A program made the position numbers and the translations under genes. Under the pieces are notes generated by a model. That model saw only the letters and a program-made list of their open reading frames with translations. It did no database searches and was not told the origin of the DNA. Positions 1 through 7,811 of a stretch of DNA of 23,200 nucleotides are shown piece after piece. The DNA is from CAZART01 sp964487555 (GTDB lineage: Bacteria > Bacteroidota > Rhodothermia > Rhodothermales > VXPQ01). The stretch is taken from positions 1-23,200 of the forward strand of contig CAZART010000084.1 in assembly GCA_964487555.1 (NCBI GenBank), in the 5' to 3' direction. Numbering within the stretch: position 1 is the first letter of the stretch; the number at the start of each line of letters is the position of its first letter.

Positions 1-694
1 AGCCGACCGTGTTTGCCTGAATGTACGTGTCCGGCATATTCCAGAGCGTCACGTCGCCTTCTTCTCGCGCCAGCTTCAGATATAGCTGCGTCGGATCGGC
101 CGTGTAGGTCTTCACATTGCGGTCCAGGCGTGCCAGCCAGGCATATCCCTCCTCGACGGAAGGCTGCCGTAGAATCATTGCGCCCCATATCGTACGCATC
201 GTGCTGGAGGCCAGCGGATACCGAATGAGGATCCGATCTTTCCACTGGGGTTCCAGCAGGTCGTCCCAGTCAAGGGGCGGCTCCTCGGTTGCCAGCGACC
301 GGGTGTTGTACGTGATGACTTCCGGCGTGAGATAGGTGCCGTACCACATGTCGTTTGCGCCTTTTCCGAGAGGCGGAACGGCGTCGGCCCAGGTCGGGCG
401 ATAGGGTTGAAGCAGATCCTCCGCGGCGGCGCGGTTGAACGCCATGCTCGCTCCTCCCCACCACAGGGTCGCCTGCGGATTCTGCCGCTCGGTGCGGATG
501 CGGTCGTACGCATCTTGCCCGCCCATGTCAATCCAGCGAATGTCGACGTCGGGATGCTCGGCCTCGAAGCGCTCCTCATAGGCACCCAACATCTCCTTAC
601 CGTGCGGCGAATAGATGACGAGTTGTTTCCGGCCGTCGTCTGTGCAGCCGGCGAAGATCAATGCGACGAGAGCAAAAAGGCTGATCCGGTCCAA
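1..694 (-). CDS. ABC transporter substrate-binding lipoprotein, iron(III)/2-aminoethylphosphonate type (3' end outside window)
   Basis: Periplasmic or membrane-tethered binding protein that would deliver ferric iron, or a related small ligand, to an ABC importer. About 231 codons are visible. The start codon is taken as TTG at 694, because no ATG, GTG or other TTG in this frame gives a sensible N-terminus. Read as Met, it yields MDRISLFALVALIFAGC, a lipoprotein signal with Cys17 as the lipidation site, although the -3 residue is Phe rather than Leu. The mature part opens with QLVIYSPHGKEM, then has EERFEAEHPDVDIRWIDMGG and LWWGGASMAFNRAAAEDLLQ, which match the N-terminal lobe of the AfuA/FbpA (SBP_bac_6-like) family. 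The permease and ATPase genes would be expected beyond the left edge. The ligand cannot be told from sequence. A shorter overlapping frame on the same strand (175-585) has no family features. Confidence 0.82.
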   Translation of the reverse strand, partial: MDRISLFALVALIFAGCTDDGRKQLVIYSPHGKEMLGAYEERFEAEHPDVDIRWIDMGGQDAYDRIRTERQNPQATLWWGGASMAFNRAAAEDLLQPYRPTWADAVPPLGKGANDMWYGTYLTPEVITYNTRSLATEEPPLDWDDLLEPQWKDRILIRYPLASSTMRTIWGAMILRQPSVEEGYAWLARLDRNVKTYTADPTQLYLKLAREEGDVTLWNMPDTYIQANTVG

Positions 695-955
695 AATCGC
701 GTTGTTTGGGCGTGTGATTGTTTGCGGAAGGCTGTCCGAAAAAGGAAGCGCCTTGCAGATAATAAAACGAGTTCGCGCCGGTTGTCGCCTTTTTCGGCGG
801 AGATGACCCGAAGCCCCGCTTTTCTGCACATATCGGGAAAAAGGCGTTTTCTCCTCGCGCGGCAAGGACTAGAATGTTAAAATAAAGCCACTCGACTAAT
901 GCCGATGCATGAGGCGTACACTCACTCATTCTCCGATTCATTACAAGCAATCCCT

Positions 956-1459
956 ATGCGAACTGCAACGACGCGAATCATCGCCGCTACCCTATTCACT
1001 CTGATGCTCGCCGGAAGCATGCAATTGGCGCATGCCCAGATCGAGCTCGGCCCTCGTATCGGGTACGACCTGGAAGTAGAAGAGCTCCATATCGGCGCTG
1101 AGGCCCGATTCGACTTGCCCGGCGTGGATCTGCCGATCAAAATCAAACCATCGGTAGACTATTATCTGGTCGATAACTTTACGCTGATGACGTTTGATGC
1201 GAACGGCATTTACGAGATCGATCTGGAAGGCGGAACCATCCATCCCTACGTGGGCGCCGGTCTGGGCATTCTTTACTGGTCATTCGACACCGAGTTCGCA
1301 GGATTCGGCGTCGACGCGAGCACCACGAACGTCGGATTGAACCTGCTCGGCGGTGCGGCCTTCGGATCCGGCTCGCTGCGCCCGTTCGCCGAAGCACGCT
1401 TCAACACGGACGATCTGTTCACACTCACCGGCGGCGTGCTCTTTCAACTCGGGCAGTAG
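956..1459 (+). CDS. small outer-membrane beta-barrel protein
   Basis: A 167-residue exported protein. The signal peptide runs from MRTATTRIIAATLFTLMLAG to AHA, with probable cleavage before Gln28. The mature part alternates hydrophobic and polar residues in short strands separated by Gly/Asp turns (for example PRIGYDLEVEELHIGAEARF, HPYVGAGLGILYW, LRPFAEARF). It ends LFTLTGGVLFQLGQ, with an aromatic near the C-terminus as in outer-membrane barrels. This fits the 8-stranded OmpW/OmpA-like 'porin family' fold; the specific role is unknown. An in-frame ATG at 899 would add 19 residues before the signal peptide, so 956 is preferred. The gene has its own terminator and converges on the helicase gene. 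Confidence 0.75.
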   Translation: MRTATTRIIAATLFTLMLAGSMQLAHAQIELGPRIGYDLEVEELHIGAEARFDLPGVDLPIKIKPSVDYYLVDNFTLMTFDANGIYEIDLEGGTIHPYVGAGLGILYWSFDTEFAGFGVDASTTNVGLNLLGGAAFGSGSLRPFAEARFNTDDLFTLTGGVLFQLGQ

Positions 1460-1493
1460 CGCACGCTCCCACGTCGACCACACCAATTCACTA

Positions 1494-1529
1494 CAGGGGC
1501 CCCTCCGCCGGAGAGGTCCCTGTTTTTTT
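1494..1529 (+). terminator. intrinsic terminator of the outer-membrane protein gene
   Basis: A 13-position stem with one mismatch and one G-T pair (arms CAGGGGCCCCTCC and GGAGAGGTCCCTG, 3-nt loop), followed directly by seven T residues on the + strand. It lies 35 bases after the stop codon at 1459. The U-tract is on the + side only, so it serves the + strand gene rather than the convergent helicase gene ending at 1545. Confidence 0.9.
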
Positions 1530-1544
1530 GACGTTCGCACAGGT

Positions 1545-3869
1545 CTATCCGATCACCTGCAGCCGTGCATATTTGAGGACCAGCTTCTTCTGACCGACGG
1601 AGCGAAAAAATACGACGGCCTTCGCCTGCTCGCCCGCCCCCTCTGTCGCGAGAACCTTTCCTTCGCCGAACTGCTGATGCTCGACCCGAACGCCGGCGAC
1701 GATCTCACCCTGACCCTCGTCATACACCACGCGCCGGTCTCCTGACGAAGTCGACGAACGCCCCGCGGCAGCCCGCGACGAGAGATTCCGCCGGTAGTAA
1801 TGAGGATCCATGTCATCGTACCGCACCGAATCGCCCGACGCAACCGTGAATCGGTGCGACTTCGTCTCGTGGCGCTCGCCGGCTTCCGTGCGGATGACGT
1901 CCGGATCGATCTCATCCAGAAAACGGCTCCGGATGGCGGACTCATGCTGTCCGTAGCGAAATCGGCTGCGTGCATGCGACAGGTAGAGACGCTCCTCGGC
2001 GCGTGTCGTGCCCACGTAGAACAGCCGGCGCTCTTCTTCGAGCTCCGTGACGTCCTGCGCTGCTCTTGCGAGCGGAAAGAGACCTTCCTCCAGTCCCGTG
2101 ACAAACACCACCGGGAATTCGAGACCCTTCGAAGCGTGCAGCGTCATCAGCGTAACCTTGCGGTCCTCGTAGTCCGCCTCGTCCATGTCGGTGATCAGCG
2201 AGACTTCCTGCAGAAACGTCGCCAGGGTGCGATGTCCCGGATCGCCGGCCGTGTACTCGGCGATGGCGTTCATAAGCTCCTGCACATTCTCCCACCGCAT
2301 TAGATTTTCGGTGGTCTGCTCTTTTCGCAGATCGTCGACGATGCCGGTCTCTTTCACGACGGCACGTGCAATGTCTTCGCCGGGCGTGTCGGAGCGGGCG
2401 GCATCGATATACTGTTCCATCATTTTTCGAAACCCACTTACGGCGTTTTCCGTGCGCGTCGGGAGACCGAGCTCACCGACCCGCTGCACCGCCTCCCAGA
2501 TGGTCACGCCCTGCTCGCGGGAGAAGTCGATGATACGCTCCTGCGTCTTGTCGCCGATACCCCGTGTCGGATAATTGATGACGCGCCGAAGACTCGCGGT
2601 GTCGTTAGGATTCACCATGAGCCTGAGGTACGCCAGCACGTCCTTTATCTCTTTACGCTGGTAGAACGAGACACCGCCGATGACCCTGTAGGGCAGGCCG
2701 CCGCGCCGTAAGGCATCTTCCATCGAGCGGCTCTGCGCATTCGTGCGGTAGAGGATCGCGAAGTGCTCATAGCCGTATCCGACGCGGACGTGCAGGTCGC
2801 GAATCGTTCGCTCTATCTTCTGCGCCTCGTCCTTCTCCGACAAAGCCTCCATCAATACCACGAATTCGCCTTCCGGATTTTCAGTCCAGAGCGACTTATC
2901 GAGCTGATCCACATTATGCTTGATGATGGAATCGGCAAGGCGCAGAATGCGGCGGGTAGAGCGGTAGTTTTGCTCGAGGCGAACGGTCGAAGCCTTTGGG
3001 TAATCTCTCTGGAACGAAAGGATATTGCCGATATCCGCCCCGCGAAAGGAGTAAATGCTCTGGGCGTCGTCACCCACGACGCACAGGTTCTTGTGCTTTC
3101 CGGCCAGCTGCTTTGCGACGACATACTGGGCATGGTTCGTGTCCTGGTACTCATCGATATGCACGTACTTCCAGCGATTCTGGTATTTCTCCAGCACGCC
3201 GGGGTGTTGCTCGAAGAGCTTAATCGGCTTGATGAGCAGATCGTCGAAATCGAGGGCGTTCGAGTTGCGCAGCATCTCCTCGTAGGGGCCGTAGATCGTC
3301 GCCGCGCGCTCCTGCGGCAGTGTGTTTGCGACCCGCTGGTACTCCGATGGCGAGATAAGCTGGTTCTTGGCGCCGGAGATCAGATGGCGGAGGCTGCGCG
3401 GACTGAACTGCTTCGTGTCCATGTTGTAGCGGTCCATCAGTTGGCGGATGATCCGCTCCGAATCGTCGGTGTCGTAAATGCTGAAATCCGACGTGTAGCC
3501 CAGCTTCTCCCCTTCCACGCGCAAGAGGCGCGCGAACATAGAATGGAACGTTCCCATCCAGATGCCCTTCGCGTCGTGGGCGCCCACGAGCCGCTCGATG
3601 CGCTCCTTCATCTCCCGAGCAGCTTTGTTCGTGAAGGTCAGCGCGAGGACGTCGTACGGGCGCGCTCGCCCGGTGGAGATGAGATAAGCGATGCGATGGG
3701 TAAGGGTTCGAGTCTTGCCTGAGCCCGGGCCGGCAATGATGAGGACCGGTCCATCCGTAGCTTTTGCGGCTTTCTGCTGCGAAGAATTGAGCCCCTGCAG
3801 GATCTCATCGGGGTTCGCCGCTGAGGTCGATGCCTCTGCCGATTTGAACGAAAGCTGAAATTGACGCAT
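1545..3869 (-). CDS. pcrA: ATP-dependent DNA helicase PcrA/UvrD (superfamily 1)
   Basis: 3'-5' DNA helicase acting in nucleotide excision repair, mismatch repair and removal of replication or transcription obstacles. It has 774 residues, a normal length. All SF1 motifs are present: Q-motif LNSSQQKA (28-35), Walker A GPGSGKT (47-53), Walker B DEYQDT (239-244), motif III GDDAQSIYSFRGA (266-278), motif IV EQNYRST (299-305), motif V TLHASKGLEF (576-585) and motif VI VGTTRAEERL (619-628). The C-terminal 50 residues (GVRVEHQQFGEGKV ... YARLQ) match the Tudor-like tail of PcrA/UvrD that binds RNA polymerase. The start is secure: an in-frame TGA lies 9 codons upstream with no other start between. The base stretch just before the ATG resembles the 16S rRNA tail rather than a ribosome-binding site. 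The gene stands alone. Confidence 0.95.
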   Translation of the reverse strand: MRQFQLSFKSAEASTSAANPDEILQGLNSSQQKAAKATDGPVLIIAGPGSGKTRTLTHRIAYLISTGRARPYDVLALTFTNKAAREMKERIERLVGAHDAKGIWMGTFHSMFARLLRVEGEKLGYTSDFSIYDTDDSERIIRQLMDRYNMDTKQFSPRSLRHLISGAKNQLISPSEYQRVANTLPQERAATIYGPYEEMLRNSNALDFDDLLIKPIKLFEQHPGVLEKYQNRWKYVHIDEYQDTNHAQYVVAKQLAGKHKNLCVVGDDAQSIYSFRGADIGNILSFQRDYPKASTVRLEQNYRSTRRILRLADSIIKHNVDQLDKSLWTENPEGEFVVLMEALSEKDEAQKIERTIRDLHVRVGYGYEHFAILYRTNAQSRSMEDALRRGGLPYRVIGGVSFYQRKEIKDVLAYLRLMVNPNDTASLRRVINYPTRGIGDKTQERIIDFSREQGVTIWEAVQRVGELGLPTRTENAVSGFRKMMEQYIDAARSDTPGEDIARAVVKETGIVDDLRKEQTTENLMRWENVQELMNAIAEYTAGDPGHRTLATFLQEVSLITDMDEADYEDRKVTLMTLHASKGLEFPVVFVTGLEEGLFPLARAAQDVTELEEERRLFYVGTTRAEERLYLSHARSRFRYGQHESAIRSRFLDEIDPDVIRTEAGERHETKSHRFTVASGDSVRYDDMDPHYYRRNLSSRAAAGRSSTSSGDRRVVYDEGQGEIVAGVRVEHQQFGEGKVLATEGAGEQAKAVVFFRSVGQKKLVLKYARLQVIG

Positions 3870-4050
3870 GCGGAAGGAGGTGGAGTGCGAACTGCTTCAA
3901 AAAGACGGGCCCTCGGACACTCGTCAGAGTCGGAGGTGAAAATAGGGATCGGTGGGCGCTGAGTCGACCCGAGAATCGTGCCGCCGGCGAATTCCGGTCG
4001 AATGCCGCACGTGGGTGTTTGGATTAAGTGAAGGCGGGTCCCTAGTTTCC

Positions 4051-4067
4051 ACCCGGCTTTTCCGGGT
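4051..4067. repeat. short perfect hairpin with a second complementary arm downstream
   Basis: ACCCGG-CTTTT-CCGGGT forms a perfect 6-bp stem with a 5-nt loop. The same sequence (4050-4065) can instead pair with CCGGAAAAGGGTG at 4092-4104, with a 2-nt bulge. The two pairings are mutually exclusive in a + strand transcript. There is no U-tract, so it is not an intrinsic terminator. Confidence 0.5.
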
Positions 4068-4116
4068 CACGACGCCGGAAGGGGCACAATGCCGGAAAAG
4101 GGTGCGCGGTTAACCA

Positions 4117-4190
4117 ACCGGTCATAGATCGTGCGTGATATTAAACAGCACCCACCGGTCATAGATGGTGCGTGATATTAAACGGCGCCC
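4117..4190. repeat. two tandem 37-bp direct repeats upstream of the M1 peptidase gene
   Basis: Unit 1 is 4117-4153 and unit 2 is 4154-4190. They abut exactly and differ at three positions (C/G at unit position 14, A/G at 31, A/G at 34). Each begins ACCGGTCATAGAT and contains GTGCGTGATATTAAAC. The second unit ends 42 bases before the peptidase ATG, a position suiting a duplicated promoter or regulator-binding site. Two copies without spacers rule out a CRISPR array. Confidence 0.8.
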
Positions 4191-4232
4191 ACCTCTCAAG
4201 ATCCGACCTTCGTTCGAAAACGAGATCATCCT

Positions 4233-6158
4233 ATGCGAATTCTGCTTCAATCGAGCTTAATCGTCCTACTCCTCTGTAGCGCGGCCGCATCTCCTTCGCA
4301 AGCCCAGGATAGCAAGCTCAACCAGGAGAATTTCCAGACGCTCGACCTCCCGTCGATCAACGTCTATCGATCTGCCTCAGGAAAGCCGGGGCCCGAGTAC
4401 TGGCAGCAGCGCACGGATTATTCAATCCAGGTGACGCTCGATCCGGAAGCCCGTTCGATCCGCGGATCCGAGATCATCGCCTACACAAACAATAGTCCGC
4501 ACACGATCGAATTCCTGTGGATGCAACTCGATCAGAATCTATTTCGTCCGGGCAGTCGCGGCTCGGAGATTCAGCCGCCCGATTCCCGCTGGCGCGGCTC
4601 GTTTGCGGGGGGAGGTTATGATATTTCCAACGTACGGGTCGACGGCCGTACGGCCGCGGCAATGATCTATGACACCCGCATGCGCATCGATCTTGCCGAG
4701 CCAATGCCTCCGGGAGGATCGACCCTCGACATCGCCCTCGATTTCGAATTTACGATGCCCGAGTACGGTGCCGACCGGATGGGCTGGCTCGACGTGGAAC
4801 AGGGCACGGTGTTCGAGCTTGCGCAGTGGTACCCTCGGATGTACGTCTACGACGACGTCCACGGCTGGAACATGATGCCCTATCTGGGCCAGGGCGAGTT
4901 CTATCTGGAGTATGGTGATTTCGACGTTGAGATCACGGTGCCACGCGACTTTATCGTCGCGGCGACGGGCGAGCTCACGAATCCCGACGACGTCCTCACC
5001 CGCGAGCAGCGACGCCGCCTCTCGCACGCCCGGCAGAGCGCCGAGACCGTCCACATCATCGAACCGAACGAAGTCGGAACACCCGGATCACGTCCCGCCG
5101 GCACCGGCCCGCTTACGTGGAAATTCCACGCGGAGAACGTGCGCGACGTAGCCTGGGCCGCCTCGCAGGCGTTCATCTGGGATGCGTCGGGGTGGGAGGA
5201 CGTGCTCAACATGTCGTATTACCCGAAGGAAGGTCTCGGCACCGAAGACGAGCCCGGCTGGGAGGAATCCACCGAATATGTCCGCCATTCGATCGCGCAT
5301 TATTCGGCGATGTGGTATCCGTATCCCTATCCGGTTGCGATCAACGTGGCCGGCATCGTGGGGGGCATGGAATATCCGATGATCATCTTCTGCTCGGTAC
5401 GCGCCCGTGATCGGGCGCTTTTCGGGGTTACGACGCACGAGATCGGCCACGAGTGGTACCCGATGATCGTCGGCAGCGACGAGCGTCGACACGCCTGGAT
5501 GGACGAAGGCTTCAACACGTTCATCAATCACTATGCGACCCGCGCCTATTACGGACCGGACGCATTCTCGCCTCTCAATCAGGAGTACGTTTCGGGACTC
5601 ATGCTGGGTGGCGCCGGCGAAGAGCCGATCATGACATTACCCGACATGATCCCGCGAAGCGGTCTGGGATTTCTCGCCTACAGAAAACCGGGGATGGCCC
5701 TTCGGGTGCTGCGCGAGTACGTGCTCGGCGAGGAGCGCTTCGATGCGGCCTTTCGTGAATACACCCGGACGTGGGCATTCAAGCACCCGCAGCCGGCGGA
5801 TTTCTTCCGCACGATGGAGAATGTCGCGGGTGAGGATCTCGACTGGTTCTGGCGCGGCTGGTTGTATTCGACGGACCTCGTCGACCAGAGCATAGCCTCG
5901 GTCGAGCACACGGATTCGACGACGCACGTGACGATTTCGCAGGAGGAAGGACTCCTCATGCCGGTGGACCTCCAGATCACCTACTCGGACGGCCGGCAAG
6001 AGAATCGGCGTATTCCGGTCGAGGCCTTCACCCGCCAGGACACGTTCACCGAAGTCATTGAGAGCCCCGACGTCGAACGCATCACGCTCGATCCCGCCCG
6101 AATCCTCCCCGACGTAGAGCCGCGCAACAACACCTGGATGCTCCACCCAACCCCCTAA
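4233..6158 (+). CDS. secreted M1-family zinc aminopeptidase
   Basis: Zinc metallopeptidase of 641 residues, probably trimming N-terminal residues from peptides outside the cytoplasm. The signal peptide MRILLQSSLIVLLLCSAAAS leads to SQA with likely cleavage after Ala24. Residues about 60-310 form the N-terminal beta-sheet domain of M1 enzymes (YSIQVTLDPEARSIRGSEII). The catalytic domain has the substrate-binding loop GGMEYP (377-382, in place of classical GAMEN), zinc ligands HEIGH (402-406) and Glu425 in DEGFN at the exact H-x18-E spacing, and the transition-state Tyr483 in AYRKPG. The C-terminal part (about 555-641) is a short beta domain. All catalytic residues are intact. It is divergent from pcrA and follows the tandem repeats. 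The next gene begins 116 bases on and may be co-transcribed. The natural substrate is unknown. Confidence 0.92.
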   Translation: MRILLQSSLIVLLLCSAAASPSQAQDSKLNQENFQTLDLPSINVYRSASGKPGPEYWQQRTDYSIQVTLDPEARSIRGSEIIAYTNNSPHTIEFLWMQLDQNLFRPGSRGSEIQPPDSRWRGSFAGGGYDISNVRVDGRTAAAMIYDTRMRIDLAEPMPPGGSTLDIALDFEFTMPEYGADRMGWLDVEQGTVFELAQWYPRMYVYDDVHGWNMMPYLGQGEFYLEYGDFDVEITVPRDFIVAATGELTNPDDVLTREQRRRLSHARQSAETVHIIEPNEVGTPGSRPAGTGPLTWKFHAENVRDVAWAASQAFIWDASGWEDVLNMSYYPKEGLGTEDEPGWEESTEYVRHSIAHYSAMWYPYPYPVAINVAGIVGGMEYPMIIFCSVRARDRALFGVTTHEIGHEWYPMIVGSDERRHAWMDEGFNTFINHYATRAYYGPDAFSPLNQEYVSGLMLGGAGEEPIMTLPDMIPRSGLGFLAYRKPGMALRVLREYVLGEERFDAAFREYTRTWAFKHPQPADFFRTMENVAGEDLDWFWRGWLYSTDLVDQSIASVEHTDSTTHVTISQEEGLLMPVDLQITYSDGRQENRRIPVEAFTRQDTFTEVIESPDVERITLDPARILPDVEPRNNTWMLHPTP

Positions 6159-6274
6159 CCCCAAACCCCGACCTCCGACCCTCGCCCACCCACCCTCGAT
6201 CCTCGCCCACCCTCCCCCGATCCTCGCCCAGTCTCCCCGATCCTCGATTCTCGATCCTCGACCCCCCCCTCCCC
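6159..6274 (+). repeat. C-rich degenerate tandem repeat linker
   Basis: The whole gap between the peptidase stop and the transporter ATG is pyrimidine-rich on the + strand. It is built from imperfect repeats of a core like GATCCTCGCCCA, with GATCCTCG appearing at least five times. It contains almost no G outside the CGA/TCG steps. Neither a ribosome-binding site nor a promoter is visible, and the run CCCCCCCTCCCC abuts the start codon. The repeat resembles a slipped-strand expansion; no function is evident. Confidence 0.7.
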
Positions 6275-7597
6275 ATGGACCTCATCTCCCTCCTCCGAGG
6301 CATCCTCGGCCTCGTCGGCATCCTCGGCATCGCTTACGTGCTTTCCTCCAGCCGGAAGAGCATAAACTGGCGCACAGTCGGCGCCGGCCTGCTTCTACAG
6401 ATCGTCCTGGCCATCCTGATATTGAAAGGCCAGGCGATGGGCGAGACGTTTGCGCCGCTGGGATGGCCGAAGGCGTTTTTCTCGTGGGTCAGCTCGTTCT
6501 TCGTGCTCGTTCTCGACTTTACGACGGAGGGGGCGCGGTTCGTGTTCGGGCAGCTGGCCGTCAGTCCCGGCCAGGAGGGCAGCCTCGGGAGCTTCTTTGC
6601 GTTTCAGGTGCTGCCGACCATCATCTTCTTCAGCTCCCTCATGTCGATTCTCTACTATCTCGGCCTGATGCAGAGGATTGTGACCGGCATGGCGTGGCTG
6701 GTGCGTCGCGTTCTCCACACGAGCGGGGCGGAGTCGCTGTCCGTGACGGCGAACATCTTCGTCGGTCAGACGGAAGCCCCGCTTGTGGTACGCCCGTACC
6801 TCAGCGGCATGACGCGCTCGGAGCTGATGGCCGTCATGACCGGCGGCATGGCGACGATCGCGGGCGGTGTGATGGCGGCCTACATCATGATGCTGGGGGA
6901 CGCATTTGCGCAGGCGCAGGGCCTCGCCCTCGACGTAGCTCGCCTGCTATTCGCAGAACAGCTGCTGGGCGCCAGTCTGATGGCCGCTCCCGCCGCGCTG
7001 CTGCTTGCCAAAATCATGATTCCGGAGACGAAGACGCCCGAGACCGCCGGATCCGCCGAAGTGCAGGTGGAACAGCGTTCGGAGAACGTGATCGACGCGG
7101 CCGCCATCGGCGCCGGCGACGGACTGAAACTCGCCCTCAACGTCGCGGCGATGCTCATCGCCTTTATCGCCCTGATTGCCATGGGCAACTACATCGTCGA
7201 CTGGGTCGCCGGCTTTTTCGGCGAAGACCTCACGCTGCAACAGCTATTCGGGTGGACCCTCGCGCCGCTCGCGTGGATGATCGGCGTGCCCTGGGCCGAC
7301 GCCGTCCATTTTGGCTCGCTCCTCGGTATCAAGGTCGTCCTCAACGAATTCGTGGCCTACCTCAGTCTTGCCGAAAACATTGAGGCGGGCGTGCTCTCGG
7401 CGAAAACGATCGTGATGGCGACCTTCGCGCTCTGCGGCTTCGCCAACTTCTCATCCATTGCCATCCAGATCGGCGGCATCGGCCCCCTCGCCCCGGAGCG
7501 CACCTCCGAGCTGGCCAAGCTCGGCCTTCGCGCGGTGCTCTGCGGCACGCTGGCCAACATGATGACGGCGACCATCGCGGGAGTGCTCGTCGGCTGA
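6275..7597 (+). CDS. nupC: concentrative nucleoside transporter, NupC/CNT family
   Basis: Inner-membrane symporter that takes up nucleosides using a proton or sodium gradient. It has 440 residues, slightly longer than typical bacterial NupC. The order fits the family: N-terminal membrane segments (3-24 and 33-51), a gate region near 108-200 with the signature GQTEAPL (164-170) involved in nucleoside binding, then the C-terminal transport domain with GFANFSSIAIQIGGIGPL and ending GTLANMMTATIAGVLVG. ATG at 6275 puts the first membrane helix directly at the N-terminus. It follows the peptidase after a C-rich linker. A short hairpin (GTCGGC-TGAC-GCCGAC, 7589-7604) straddles its stop codon but lacks an adjacent U-tract. 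Proton versus sodium coupling cannot be decided. Confidence 0.93.
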   Translation: MDLISLLRGILGLVGILGIAYVLSSSRKSINWRTVGAGLLLQIVLAILILKGQAMGETFAPLGWPKAFFSWVSSFFVLVLDFTTEGARFVFGQLAVSPGQEGSLGSFFAFQVLPTIIFFSSLMSILYYLGLMQRIVTGMAWLVRRVLHTSGAESLSVTANIFVGQTEAPLVVRPYLSGMTRSELMAVMTGGMATIAGGVMAAYIMMLGDAFAQAQGLALDVARLLFAEQLLGASLMAAPAALLLAKIMIPETKTPETAGSAEVQVEQRSENVIDAAAIGAGDGLKLALNVAAMLIAFIALIAMGNYIVDWVAGFFGEDLTLQQLFGWTLAPLAWMIGVPWADAVHFGSLLGIKVVLNEFVAYLSLAENIEAGVLSAKTIVMATFALCGFANFSSIAIQIGGIGPLAPERTSELAKLGLRAVLCGTLANMMTATIAGVLVG

Positions 7598-7610
7598 CGC
7601 CGACCAAATA

Positions 7611-7811
7611 ATGAGCCATTCGGGTCTTTTTTCCAGGCGAATATATGTCCCTACGACCTTGATAATCTGTGAGTTGGAGCGTAGTGTGAGGGCCATGCGC
7701 AGGAGGCGGCCATTGCTACAAGAGCTGCGCCAAGGTGGCCGAGATGCCGTCGATTTGCAGACGTGGCTCTCCGACCATCTGCGGAACGAAGTAGATGCGA
7801 CGCCGGCATGA
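7611..7811 (+). CDS. small ORF overlapping the kinase start (possible coupled peptide or sigma-factor remnant)
   Basis: A 66-codon frame whose TGA (7809-7811) overlaps the kinase ATG (7808-7810) as ATGA, the usual geometry of translational coupling. A second in-frame ATG at 7695 gives a 38-residue version. The stretch LLQELRQGGRDAVD loosely recalls the N-terminus of ECF sigma factors (LL-x-R-x-GDRxALD) that often precede such kinases in Rhodothermales, but what follows does not match a sigma factor. It may therefore be a remnant or a chance frame. No domain is recognisable. Only the overlap argues that it is translated. Confidence 0.3.
   Translation: MSHSGLFSRRIYVPTTLIICELERSVRAMRRRRPLLQELRQGGRDAVDLQTWLSDHLRNEVDATPA
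7659..7687 (+). promoter_or_regulatory. possible sigma70-like promoter for the kinase gene
   Basis: TTGATA (7659-7664; 5 of 6 to TTGACA), a 17-base spacer, then TAGTGT (7682-7687; 3 of 6 to TATAAT). It lies about 120 bases upstream of the kinase ATG. The -10 match is poor, and Bacteroidota promoters follow a different consensus, so this is tentative. Confidence 0.22.

Larger units (their letters stand above)
3870..4232. other. intergenic region between divergent pcrA and M1 peptidase genes, with hairpins and tandem repeats
   Basis: This 363-base gap holds no credible gene. It should contain the promoters of both divergent neighbours, although I cannot name a convincing -35/-10 pair. It carries a perfect hairpin (4051-4067), a longer imperfect inverted repeat (4050-4065 with 4092-4104), and two adjacent 37-bp direct repeats (4117-4190). 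The structured part sits on the peptidase side. Confidence 0.7.

Noticed and set aside
597..950. 117-codon minus-strand frame between the binding-protein and outer-membrane genes
   Set aside because: It overlaps the start of the binding-protein gene in another frame, has no signal or domain pattern, and crosses the likely control regions of both genes.
2763..3722. Long + strand open frame of 319 codons
   Set aside because: It lies antisense inside pcrA, whose motifs are all present on the other strand. The translation is a GC-driven Leu/Val/Arg-rich shadow with no domain pattern.
4117..4190. Possible CRISPR repeats
   Set aside because: Only two copies, directly abutting with no spacer, and no cas genes in the window.
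6463..7383. 306-codon + strand frame
   Set aside because: Another reading frame of the nucleoside transporter gene; very rich in Arg and Gly, with no membrane helices or motifs.
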